DNA from: Fulvia fulva
Lineage: Eukaryota; Ascomycota; Dothideomycetes; Mycosphaerellales; Mycosphaerellaceae
Assembly: GCF_020509005.1 (NCBI RefSeq)
Contig: NC_063013.1
Location: 3,472,001 to 3,536,000, forward strand
DNA: 64,000 bases
Direction of reading: 5' to 3'
A program made the position numbers and the translations under genes. Below are positions 9,625-20,396 of this stretch, piece by piece. How positions within the stretch are numbered: position 1 is the first letter of the stretch; the number at the start of each line of letters is the position of its first letter. Under the pieces are notes generated by a model. The model had not been told where the DNA came from, searched no databases, and saw nothing but the letters and a program-made list of their open reading frames with translations.

Positions 9625-10647
9625 TCACCATCTGTCATTTAAGAGATGACGCACCCCTGGACTTGGAGTGTCACGAGGCCTCCAGTTCTCCCGCTTGGCC
9701 TTGTCTCGTGCGGCAATCTTAGCGAGCTCTTCAGCCTCCTTCTGCTGCATCAGTGCCCACAATTCCTGAGCAGAATCTCTCTTTCGCGGGATCTTTGTCG
9801 GGCTTCGGCTCCTATCCTGCGTGGCAGATGGTGTTGGGCGAGCTTCTCCAGATCGTCTCGGGATCTTTGAAGGACTTTGACTCTTGTCCCCGTTCTTCGC
9901 CGTTCTTGGACTCAAGGTGTGACCTCTCTTCTCCTTCTCCTTCTCCTTCTGCATCTCCTTATCGAGCGCAGCAATGCCCACACGCCAATAAGGGATCTCA
10001 ACCTTCTGGTCCATGATCCTAAGTTGCTTGTCGATCATGGCAGGGCTGAGATATTTTCTTTCGAGCTCAGGAAAGCTACTCTTCATTTTCTTCACCATCT
10101 CTTCGTGGGTGTACTCCCTGGTGTCCAAAATGCAGATTGCGCGGTCGTGGAGATGGACCCATTCTGCTGGCATCTCTGGTGTGTTCGGGAGGCGATCTCT
10201 GATGTCGATAGTAGACTTGCAGCCGCGGAGCATGTGGGCAGAGCCTGCTCGCAAGTGACCAAAGCCAGCCGTTGGCTTTCGCTGGATGTTGTCGAATATT
10301 GGCTGCGGCGGTGGCGGCGGCGACTTTGACTTTTGCCGCGGTAGAAAGGTGTTCTCTGTCGGCGAGGTATCAAAGTCGGTGACGGAGAAGGTAGTGGTGT
10401 TGGTACGCAGCGGTGTTGGTGTGCCAGTGATGGTCGAGTGTGGCTTTTGCAGAGTCGGCATGGGTGGCGTGCTGTGGAATTCTGGCAGGAAGGTAGTGTT
10501 GCTCATGTTAGTGGCACCAGTCGCTGCGGTGGTTGTTGAGTAGGCAGACCTCTGCGTATTTGTACGATTGACCAGCGGGTTAGACAGGTTGGATGTGCTG
10601 GCCGAGGACGTCGCCTTGCTATTCCAGCGCCGGTGAAGGGGACTCAT
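9625..10647 (-). CDS. Unknown Pro/Ser-rich protein with a helical core (340 aa)
   Basis: Not recognised as a named family. Single exon; I use ATG 10647 (MSPLHRRWN) since the longer frame starts only at GTG. Visible parts: a Ser/Thr/Asn-rich disordered N-terminus to about 110; a polyproline stretch (SKSPPPPPQP); a compact, predicted helical region about 130-220 (EWVHLHDRAICILDTREY... to EIPYWRVGIAALDKEM) in which the pattern of conserved-looking aromatics suggests a folded domain; a KEKEKEK run; and two copies of a short basic motif (SPSKIPRR and SPTKIPRK) of the kind phosphorylated by proline-directed kinases. Codon usage and length support a real gene. Likely a fungus-specific protein; nuclear or cytoskeletal roles are speculation. 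Confidence 0.7.
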   Translation of the reverse strand: MSPLHRRWNSKATSSASTSNLSNPLVNRTNTQRSAYSTTTAATGATNMSNTTFLPEFHSTPPMPTLQKPHSTITGTPTPLRTNTTTFSVTDFDTSPTENTFLPRQKSKSPPPPPQPIFDNIQRKPTAGFGHLRAGSAHMLRGCKSTIDIRDRLPNTPEMPAEWVHLHDRAICILDTREYTHEEMVKKMKSSFPELERKYLSPAMIDKQLRIMDQKVEIPYWRVGIAALDKEMQKEKEKEKRGHTLSPRTAKNGDKSQSPSKIPRRSGEARPTPSATQDRSRSPTKIPRKRDSAQELWALMQQKEAEELAKIAARDKAKRENWRPRDTPSPGVRHLLNDRW

Positions 10648-11278
10648 GGTCGCTGACACTATTGACTGCTGAGAGTTAGCAGGTCCAGTCACACGGCAGC
10701 AAGCTTGATCTGCCGACGACAGTGTCACGAAAGGCGATGCGGCGATGGCTGTTTGGCCTGGGGGCTGGCAGTCGTCTCTCGATGTGTTTCTAGCGAACTG
10801 TCAGTGGGAAGGAGGCATCGCAGACTAGCGCCGTTTCGCACGCTTGCCGTGACCGTTGGCGCTACGATCTTGTCTTCAGCAAACTCGACTCCCAGGCATC
10901 TGTTGATGTCGATTCCGCAGTGCCGCTTTGCCTTGCGTGCCGACATTGCATGCTGCAAACAGTTTCGATGGAGCGATCAGATCTCGATCACGTTGACTTG
11001 TCGGGCAGGAATGCTGCGCCCTCGTCTGTTGCTCCTGCTCTTCTGCACAGCCGTCGGAGGGACCCCTGCAATATGCCTTGGCGAAGCAGGCTCGTTGCCA
11101 TAGGCTAAAGTTCTGGTATTAGGATAGTACAAGACAGCCTATGTTACAGGATACAGATGCGGCCTTTATGCACACTCGCCAGCCGCCAGCGCCGTGAGAC
11201 GGCCAGGGCAGACTTGTAGTCCTTTTCTCCCACCGGAACACCTAGGGTCGCACGACAAGCTCAGCATCAGCAGATCTA
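10648..11278. other. Intergenic, 631 bp
   Basis: Upstream region of the unknown Pro/Ser-rich gene and 3' flank of adenylate kinase, both on the minus strand. Short plus-strand frames here show no motif. No gene seen. Confidence 0.55.
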
Positions 11279-12285
<1,007 letters not shown>

Positions 12286-13020
12286 TTTCGCGGGTTGTCG
12301 TGCAGCTAGGTGCTGGATGAGGAGAAGGCACCTGCTGATATGTATGAAGGAAGCAGGATGGGCAATCAAACAACAGAAAGCCGCACAACAGACCAGAAAC
12401 TAGCTGTCTCAGCGAGAGAGCTGCAACTTGCAAGTGCCAGCCAGCTCTCGGTTTAGCGGCGGTCGGCAACTCCCGAAATGCCCCGAACTTCGGCAGAAAG
12501 GGAAAGCTAGGGTCGCGACTTCACATTTCACTTCCGCATCATGTTGCGGTACGTGAGCGTGACGGCGCGTACTGTAGCTCCAACATATTGCGACAGCTCG
12601 ACATGGACAGCTCACTAGAGCGGTGCATGCTTTTGGGCCCAGGCGAATGAGTGGCGAAGCGATGGGGAGTTCTGCACCGCGCAACCCGACCCCTAACATG
12701 AGCATTCGGAACGATCAGGCCAGCATGCCCTCAATGCGCATAGCCTGATGGTCATGACAGGATCTCAATCAGGGGAAGCGTCCATCGTGATAGCATGTGA
12801 GGCGACTCATGGAAGCGCGATATCGAGATGCACGGCTAAAGACTCATTCCATTGTAGTCAGCTTCATCCTCTTTGGCGTGGACATCGCCGTGCAGACGGG
12901 TGCAACATTGTCGTAGCGATGAAGCGCTCACTGATTTCGCAAGATCACCAGGGAGCCGGGCTCAGATGGGGCGAAATTCGGGCGCCTCGAGCTTCACAGG
13001 AGTTTAACGTCAGTCCAGCG
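12286..13020. other. Intergenic, upstream of adk1
   Basis: Presumed adk1 promoter and leader, followed by unremarkable sequence up to the repeat array. No gene seen. Confidence 0.5.
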
Positions 13021-14185
13021 CTTCGTGCATCGGCCAAGCATACAGCATGATCATCACATGCGAATTGCGCGCAGTACACGTTCCGGGTTAACGGTCAGGC
13101 TCAACGCGGACGACGTTCTGCCCACGATCATGGCATACGTAGTAGTGAGCGTATGCGCAACAGCGAGGCGTCAAGGGAGGATTATCACATGGAGGAATCG
13201 CCGATTCACATCGACGACACAATTTGGAAAGGACGGCCTAACGTCACATGATCGAAGCGCGTAACGTGCTTCAACACGCCAAACTGCGCTCAACATTAAT
13301 CAGGCGTGATGCATGAGCATTGCTTGAAGTGGTGTGAGCAATTAGGCAATGCATGAAGCGAGGACCGTGTATCGCGCCCTAAGACTTAGGCTATACTCAA
13401 CATAGAAAGGGCGCGTTGTATGAGCGTAGCGGCAAGGTATGTAAGAAACGATCCAATGCATGGAGCGACAAGATTGGAGATAATGAGAATCACATGAAAG
13501 GCCCGCGCTACGCAATTCCGGACTCGGATCAAGCTCAACGTGAACCACGGCCGCTGCTGACGTACGGCTTCGAGGCAAGCAAACAATTGCGTAATGCACG
13601 AGGCGAGGTGACATGTGAAAGTTATCATCACATGAAAGGACCGCCTGTCGCGCCTCTAAGACTCGAGCACTGTTCAACATAGGCTCGTTCCGCTGCATTA
13701 GCATAGCTCCAATGCATGTTAGAAACGATCCAATGCACGAAGCGATAGTTTGGGGACGAGGAGAATCACGTGAAAGATCGCGCTATGTGCTTCGTGAGTT
13801 GAACTACGCTCAACGTGGACCACGGCTGCTACCAAGGCCCGGCTTCGAGGGGAGCAAACAGTCGCGAAATACACGGGGCGAGGCGACTTGTGAAAGCAAT
13901 TGTCACATGTAAGAGGTAGCTATTGCGTCTCGAGACTCGAGTTTTACTCGACATAGACCGGTTGCGTCCCGTTAGCATAGCTTTAAGATTTGTGGAAGAT
14001 GGTCCAGTGCACGAAGCGATGTGCACGAAGCGATATGCACGAAGCGATGTCACATCAAGGTTCGCGCTATGTACCTCGAAACTCGAATGGACCTCAACAT
14101 AGCCCACGGCCGCTGCTGCGGCATGACTTCGAAAGAGGCAAACAATTGCGCAATGCACGACGCGATGCGAGTAGCATTTGGCACG
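13021..14185. repeat. Degenerate tandem repeat array, unit about 275 bp, about four copies
   Basis: Blocks recur in the same order: GATCCAATGCA..GAAGCGA, then AATCACRTGAAAG..CGCGCTA, then CTCAACGTGRACCACGG CTGCT, then GGCTTCGAGGSRAGCAAACA, then GCGARGTGACATGTGAAAG and a CGAGACTCGAG/CAACATAG tail followed by GCATAGCT. The GATCC anchor falls at 13450, 13728 and (as GGTCC) 14001, a spacing of 278 and 273 bp. A weaker, earlier copy is visible in about 13025-13435 (CATGATCGAAGCGCGTAACGTGCTTC.. and GCAATGCATGAAGCGAGGACCG). No long open frame is shared by the copies. It looks like a non-coding minisatellite or a decayed mobile-element tail rather than a gene. Boundaries are approximate. Confidence 0.7.
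14009..14048. repeat. Three 12-bp direct repeats with 14-bp period
   Basis: GCACGAAGCGAT occurs at 14009-14020, 14023-14034 and 14037-14048, separated by 2-nt GT or AT spacers. In the other units of the surrounding 275-bp array the same motif occurs once, so this is a local expansion within the last unit. Confidence 0.85.
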
Positions 14186-14384
14186 TGACGTAAGCACGTG
14201 CTGCGAATTGCTAGGTGAATGTGCGCTAGGCCGAACTTGGCCGGGCATGTGAAGAGGCATAAGACGCACAAAACATTTAGCGCTTGAAAAGATCTTCTCT
14301 CTTTCCAACACCAAGCTGCACATCAACCTGCCCGCCCACCACAGCACACACACACAACCCTGCAGTAATCACTACTTACACAAC

Positions 14385-15416
14385 ATGGCAGGCCCAGGCG
14401 AGACGGTCCGGTTCGCAGGCAGCATCAACAGCACCGCCGGCGCAGGACCAGAGAGCGGCGCCCTTCCACCCACAGACAATGCGAGCATATCGCTACTTCT
14501 TACTCACTACAGACCTCACTGACATGTGACCACAGCACCCACCACAACCTGGCACAGCCGCTACTATGCGCAACCCCGACCCCTTCAGCATCATCGCCAC
14601 CGCCAATCCAGCCATGCCAGCATATGACTTGATGCGCATGCTCAATGATGTGGGTGCGGTCAACCGCGAGCTCCAAACCGAGATCATGGGCACTCGTGAT
14701 CGGAACGTCTTCCTCTCTAGGGAGAACTTTGGGCTTGCACATCGCGCCAAGTGGTTCGAGGACGAGAGTCAGCGGCGCCAGAATGATATCAACAATCTTC
14801 TGACGACCATTCGGGAGCAGCGCCTTGACCTCGACAGGCGGGACGAGACCATTCGCCAGCACGTGATCACCATTCGCGAGCTCCGTGATTCACATGCGGA
14901 CATTGATGCCCAGGTGACCGGAGTACGTGCGACGGTGAATGAACTTGGTAAGCATCTGCCCAAGCTACTGAATGGTACGTGCGCACGAGATACATTATCA
15001 CAAGCCAACGTCTAGCTAACACATGCGCAGGCGAGGTCGAGATGGAGGATCAGGAGGGCGGGAGTGAGGGGGAGGGCGAGCATGTGACGGAGCATGTGAC
15101 ACCAGCTCAGGCCGCGAAGCGCAAGATCAAGGGTCCAGCGCGTCAAGCCTCCAGTGTCGAGCAGGCTGATGTTGAGGAGCGGGAGGACGTGTCTGTGGCT
15201 GCTCCTGTCACTCGAGGCGTGAAGCGTAAGCGCGGCGGCGAGGCTGCTGCGAAGGGCGCGAAGCGCAAACTCGGCAAGACACCTCCGGCCGCACCAACCA
15301 GCGAGGCTGCAGACAATATGCAGCCATCAAGCGCTGAGGAGGAGGCGCGCTACGGCGCCTCCTTCTACAACACATACGTCACGGACGATGTGCCTGAAGG
15401 CTATGCTAAGGCCTAG
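14385..15416 (+). CDS. Unknown protein: coiled coil plus basic, nuclear-type C-terminus (about 293 aa, 3 exons)
   Basis: No family recognised. The central exon encodes a heptad-rich helix (NDVGAVNRELQTEIMG to RDSHADIDAQV). A clear intron 14975-15030 (GTACGT, branch GCTAAC, CAG) joins it to a C-terminus with an acidic stretch (EDQEGGSEGEGE) and basic clusters (KRKIKGPARQ, KRKRGG, KGAKRK) resembling nuclear localisation or DNA-contact segments, ending in YGASFYNTYVTDDVPEGY. At the 5' end, ATG 14385 (MAGPGETVRF) can be joined in frame by a possible GC-AG intron, 14484-14533 at most, or translation may begin at ATG 14566 (MRNPDPF). Exact first-exon boundary is uncertain. The gene sits directly beside the tandem repeat, which may indicate a young or lineage-specific locus. 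Confidence 0.6.
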
Positions 15417-15595
15417 GTTACGGTACGCGAGTGTTGGGAGTGGTGCATTGCACGAGGCGCAAACTTGCGCTTGTTTGTAAGAAAGTGAATGAAAGTGTAC
15501 GTTCACTGATATTGTCGGCATGCCATCGTAGCTACATGAGTCCTACTGTAGCTCAACGTCTACCATCGCCACTAGGTTCCAACCACTTCAATCGT

Positions 15596-16355
15596 CTATG
15601 GGGTCTGAATAGCTCCAGGAGCAACAGGACCTCTGGTACCACCGTACAATGAGAACCCAGGGCAAGCAGCGAAAGCCGTCTGGTTGACGCTGCCAATTGC
15701 AGCACAGTTCAGTGGACCAGTGACAGCATTGAGAGCATTGACCAGCGGACTCAGTAGAGGGTTTGTGAGTGGTAGTCCAGTGATACCAGGCAGCGAAGCC
15801 TTCGTAAACTCTGATGCGAAGCAGATCGGGTTGCTAGCGACCTGTCCGGTGGTGTAGGCGCCGTTTGTGATGCCTCGGGACTGATTCTGTTGAAGCTGTT
15901 GACACGACCAGTGTTGCAACCAACCTGAAGCACTTCCGGTACAGTCTGGGCGAAGTATAGGATGTCCGACTCGAAATAAGGTACGCTGTACTCGTCTGAC
16001 GGGTTGCGCTTGTACTACACCCATGTTAGTACGTCTCACAAACTATTTGGACACCCTACAGACGTACCCAATCATCAGGGATTCTCTCATTACCAGGCAC
16101 CCAAGTTAGGGAACCGTCGGATCCTTGCCGAATAGACATGAAGCTCTTGATGACGTTCCTGTTGAGGACTCCAGATGGGTACTCTGCGGACTTATTGCTC
16201 ATGAAGCGGTAGATGAAAGTGAAGGCGGCCTGATCTTTCTGCGCAAGCTGCGCAAGTGCGTTCTCCCGCAGGGCTTCGGTCATGGAGTCCATGTCCTGTG
16301 GAAAGGCCAAGGCAGTGCCGGCCAACAGCCCGAGGCTGAGTATCGACGCCTTCAT
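15596..16355 (-). pseudogene. Heme-thiolate peroxidase (peroxidase_2) remnant, N-terminal half missing and frameshifted
   Basis: ATG 16355 gives a clear signal peptide (MKASILSLGLLAGTALAFPQ). The chain then goes straight to sequence matching only the C-terminal half of chloroperoxidase/unspecific-peroxygenase-like proteins: FMSNKSAEYPSGVLN, GNERIPDDW, then, after an intron 16015-16067 (GTACGT, perfect TACTAAC branch point, TAG), YKRNPSDEYSVPY, VGCNTGRVNSF, GAYTTGQVASN and PICFASEF. The proximal Cys motif (PCP) and the acid-base Glu motif (EHD) that make these enzymes work are absent. In addition the frame shifts between VNSFN and GITNGAYTTG (about 15884-15895), and no intron can explain this without losing the conserved NTGxxNSF. 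A secreted, non-functional relic is the best reading. Confidence 0.7.
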
Positions 16356-16420
16356 GATGTGAGAGTCCAACAGTGAGGCAGAAGGGTTAGCAAGAGACAG
16401 GGGGCAGGGTCTGCTGGACT

Positions 16421-16430
16421 TGATATATAG
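16421..16430 (-). promoter_or_regulatory. TATA-like element of the peroxidase remnant
   Basis: CTATATATCA read on the minus strand, about 67 nt upstream of ATG 16355. It supports the choice of that start; function is inferred from position only. Confidence 0.45.
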
Positions 16431-17835
16431 CTCCCAGGCAGTTGAAAGACCTGACGGCAAACTCCATGATGCAGCCACTGGCAGGCGCCTTGGGCGTGTA
16501 GCATCGCCAGCTTAAGGGCGAATCCTGGCTTTGATTACCTCCCGATGTCAGATCCATGGTCGAATCATCATGCTATGGCGTTCTGGACGCAAGCGAGTGA
16601 TGCTTAGTCTGGACGCCCAGCACGTGCTAAACCTCGTGGCCGTCTCCACTCACAGAGCGGCTGGAACTCATCGACCGTCTCATTCGTTCGAACGTTTTTT
16701 TGCGAAAGTCTATTGCGACTCCAACCTTGAGCGGGGTTGTGGACGGCAGAGGTGGTTTGATCATGCACAAGACCATAAGGCAGTTCGTGGCATACTTGGC
16801 GGAGAGTGGCTGAAGTAGCTTTGCAAAGCAAGGGTGAAGGCTCGAACGAAGAGTGAGAGGTACGTTCAAGCGATTGTCCGAGGCACATTCTGAATGGTAG
16901 AGATATTACCAGCTCAATGCTGGAGGCGGGTCATCAGGTGAAGATATGGCATCTTGTCAGGCCAACAGACCGGTAGTATCGATTAACGTCCGGCTCTTGT
17001 TTATTGCATGGCTGTGTCCAAGCCCTGCTGCAACGAAGTGGTGCGGTCGGCCAGAGAGCCTTCGGCCGTGTCTTGTCCATATCGACCTACTACTACGGCG
17101 AGACGATGGCCACGCCTGGTCGGTCTCGAAGGGCGTGGCCATAGGAAGTAGAGCGTCCACGACTTTCTTGGCAGCTGCCCGTGTTTGCTGCAAAGTCGTC
17201 GCTATGAGCCGCTCTCAGAGCACATATTGGATAAGCCATTGGTGATGCAGCTACTGTGCTTTTGCATGTTGGAAGCTGGTCGAGCAGTGGGTACCGGATG
17301 GATGACGATGTCGAGGTGTTGGTTGATGGCAACAACATTGAAGGTGAAAGAAGAGGTAGTCTACGTATGCTGGGAGCATGCCGGAAATCCTCCAAAGCTC
17401 TCCCTCTAAGATGTGCTGCACCCCGACCAGCTACCTAGGTATCTCCTACGCGACGATACCAACGCATTGGCTCATCGGAACCGGATGAGCATGCTGTGGC
17501 CGATACTCTGAATGCTGCTTCGTGGGTTTGCACATACGACCGGATCCTGGCGCATCAGCCACGTTCGACTCGCGCGGCCGCACTCTCTCCTCCTGCACAA
17601 GCATGATGCCCTCGAGTAAGCACTTGAGGGGATCGTTTGGGGCTTCCGGCAATGGTTGGGTTCTAGTCGTGGTGGTTGTAACACAATGCCACCGCAGTCC
17701 GCATGCAGACCCCGCGGCTGAAGCATGCATAACGTGCTGGGGACTTGCTCGTCAATCATAGCGAAGGCTTGGTAGGGCTCTGCTGTCGCGGATATATGCG
17801 AGAGCGACTCGGAAAAGCTAGTCAGTGGACGCTGA
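16431..17835. other. Intergenic, about 1.4 kb
   Basis: Long gap between the divergent peroxidase remnant and the SDR gene. Several 60-100-codon open frames occur on both strands but none has a motif, a signal peptide or a convincing start, and I see no intron pattern. Could hold the relic's lost sequence; nothing recognisable remains. Confidence 0.5.
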
Positions 17836-17842
17836 TATATTA
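17836..17842 (+). promoter_or_regulatory. TATA-like element upstream of SDR gene
   Basis: TATATTA about 85 nt before ATG 17924, within GATATATTATAC. Position is suitable for a core promoter; inferred only. Confidence 0.35.
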
Positions 17843-17923
17843 TACATCACTTCCCTGTGTCAGCTGTCAGTACCTAGTACCAACCACTTCCAACACTTCC
17901 CATACCGTCCAGCCAAGCACAGC

Positions 17924-18945
17924 ATGACTATCAGCACCGAGTTTGATCAGAGCGAGGCCATCGCTGCCGATGCAACGTATGATCCGAGTGGGTTGAAAGG
18001 CAAAAGCGTAATCGTCACTGGCGGCGCAAGCGGCATTGGAGAGCAGACCATGCGAGCCTTCGTCGGCGCAGGAGCCTTCGTCACTTTCGGTGATATAGCC
18101 GAAGAACTAGGACAGAAGCTCGTGCAAGAACTAGGTGATGACAAAGTCGCATTTGTGAGATGCAACGTCGTGACCTGGTCCGATCAATTGGAGCTGTTCA
18201 AGACGGCACTCGACAAGTCACCCTCCAAGACCATCGACATCGTCTTCGCGAACGCCGGCCTGAATGGACCTGACAATATCTTCTTCCAGGACGAAAACGC
18301 CGATGAACCCAAGGAGCCTGATCTGCATGTCTTGAAGACCAACCTTATCGGCACAGCATACACTGCGAAGCTTGCAAACCTCTACTTGCCACGACAGCCG
18401 TCGGGCGAGGACCGTGATCGTTGCTTGATATTCACGGCCTCGATGGCTGGCTACATGGATCAAGCAGGCTCGCCGCAGTACGACGCCTCTAAATGGGGTG
18501 TGCGAGGTCTTTTGAGAAGTATCCGCACCACGGGACCTGCGCAAGGGGTTCGTGTCAACCTCATTGCACCCTGGTGAGAATCGCTACACAATGTTTCTGT
18601 TTAGACATTGACTGTCACCAGGTTCGTTGATACCCGAATTATGTCGGACGAGATAAAGCAGAAGCTGCGAGCCGGCGGCATCGAGTTCTGCGACATTCAG
18701 GATGCGGCTCGCGCTGTCCTTCACTTTGCCTCGACGAAACATATCAATGGTGCGTGCCGTGCCATCGCTCTGTGCGTGGACTGTGCTGATACTATCCAGG
18801 CCGCGCATTGACTATTGTACCAAAGTCTGTGTCGCAACGTGGCTATGTCGATCTACAGGAGGACGACTTCCCCGAGGGCGAGCTCATCACGCAATGGCAA
18901 CAGGTGGGCAAGAAGCTCGCTCATAGGATGAGCAAAGAAGCTTGA
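17924..18945 (+). CDS. Short-chain dehydrogenase/reductase, NAD(P)-dependent (about 305 aa, 3 exons)
   Basis: Exons 17924-18573, 18622-18749 and 18800-18945, joined by 48- and 50-nt GT..AG introns that restore APWFVDTRI and HINGRALTIV. Classical SDR features: TGGASGIGE cofactor loop near residue 35, an acidic residue after the second strand (FGDIAE, favouring NAD), NAG (FANAGL), and a catalytic YDASK preceded by TASMAG (Ser). The fold resembles fungal 15-hydroxyprostaglandin-dehydrogenase-like SDRs, but substrate is unknown. Located beside a dead peroxidase and not obviously part of a pathway. Frame is intact throughout. Confidence 0.88.
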
Positions 18946-19314
18946 GAAGACATCTGTGAAGACTTTTTTCATAGGACGTCCCTTGATGCAGCCAAAGATG
19001 ACCCACACAGTAGCATGAACAGCGGTGCAGAAATGGTGGCTGACCCTCAGTACGGCAGTCAAACACCGCGTGGTCAGCTTTTCGCAGAGCTGGAGGCGCC
19101 TTGATGTTTTTCAAGCGGTCTTCACTTGGATCACCTGCATTTAGAAGAAAGTTCACCGGGTTGTTACTGAATCGGTAGCCGACATCCTTGTCCATGTAGA
19201 AGAATCGCCCTTTCCTTGGAAATATTCCGGAAGCTTACGAGTTGCACCTTCGAGAGCATCATCTCTTCACTGACACACATACAACAAACCAGCACTCGTT
19301 CTCCAGTAATCATA
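18946..19314. other. Intergenic, 369 bp, upstream of GH17 gene
   Basis: 3' flank of the SDR gene and promoter of the GH17 gene; both are on the plus strand. No gene seen. Confidence 0.55.
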
Positions 19315-20315
19315 ATGCACACCCTCCACCACCTCCTCACCCTCGCAGCCTGCGTCCAAGCCGCCATTCGAGGCTTCAACTCCGGCGGCACCGGTCCTAA
19401 TGGCATCAAACACGCGGCAGATTTTAGAAAGGAGTTCGACAGAATCCGCACATTACCAGGAACCGACCCCTTCACCTCCATCCGCCTCTTCAGCACCATT
19501 CAAGCCGGAACCGTCAACGATCCCGTCGAAGCCTTCCAACCCGCCATCGACACAAAGTACACCACCCTCCTCCTTGGCCTGTGGGCGTCTGCGGGTCAGG
19601 AAGCTTTCAATAATGAACTCGCCGCTCTGAAGAAAGCCATCGCGGCCCACCAGACGCATTGGAAAGATATTGTGGTGGGGATTAGTGTGGGCAGTGAGGA
19701 TCTGTACCGCATTACGCCGACTGGAATTGGAAACAAGGAGAATGTGGGAGTGGGGCCTGGAGTTATTGTTGATTACATCAAGCAGACGAGGGCTGCTATC
19801 AAGGGTACGGTGGCGGAGGGCACGAAGGTGGGACATGTTGATACGTGGACCGCTTGGATAAGTGGATCGAACACTGCTGTGATTGACGCCGTGGACTTCC
19901 TGGGATTCGATGGATATCCTTACTACGAGAAAGACACTGGACGGAACAGTATCAAAAATGCGCAGCAGTTGTTCTTCGAGTCATACAACAAGACTGTGGC
20001 CGTGAGTAAGGGAAAGGAGGTCTGGATAACAGAGGTCTGTATCTCTTCATTGTCCTTCTCTGATGGTGCTTGTGATGGCTGATTTTTGCACAGACTGGGT
20101 GGCCAGTATCAGGACCACAAGATTTCGGCAAGTCCGTGGCTTCAATCCCGAACGCGAAGAAATACTGGGATGACGTGGGATGTCGTGTGTTCGGCAACAT
20201 CAACACATGGTGGTTCAGACTGGACGATGCGAAGCAAGATCCAAAGGAAGTATCGTTCAGTACCATCAAGCCGAACCATGGAGAACCACTTTTCAGCTTG
20301 ACTTGTCCCAAGTGA
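19315..20315 (+). CDS. Secreted GH17 beta-1,3-glucanase-like protein (313 aa, 2 exons)
   Basis: Exons 19315-20034 and 20094-20315; the 59-nt intron (GTCTGT..GCACAG) splits the catalytic motif and its removal gives VWITETGWP, with the nucleophile Glu. The acid/base Glu lies in VGISVGSEDLYR (most relatives have NE; here SE), and LGFDGYPYYE and NINTWWFRLDD match the barrel of fungal glucan endo-1,3-beta-glucosidases. A short signal peptide (MHTLHHLLTLAACVQA) implies secretion or wall location, acting on beta-glucan in wall remodelling or on host callose. No GPI signal or Ser/Thr stalk is present. ATG 19315 is chosen because upstream ATG use would block the signal peptide. Confidence 0.9.
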
Positions 20316-20396
20316 TGCTGAGCCTGGAAAGCAAAGACGAGAATTTGAGTGGCAACCGCCACCATGATTGAGCTGAGACTACCCTTATTTGATCAT

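Noticed and set aside
14009..14048. Regularly spaced short repeats as a CRISPR-like array
   Set aside because: Only 2-nt spacers, three copies, eukaryotic context; it is a simple slippage repeat.
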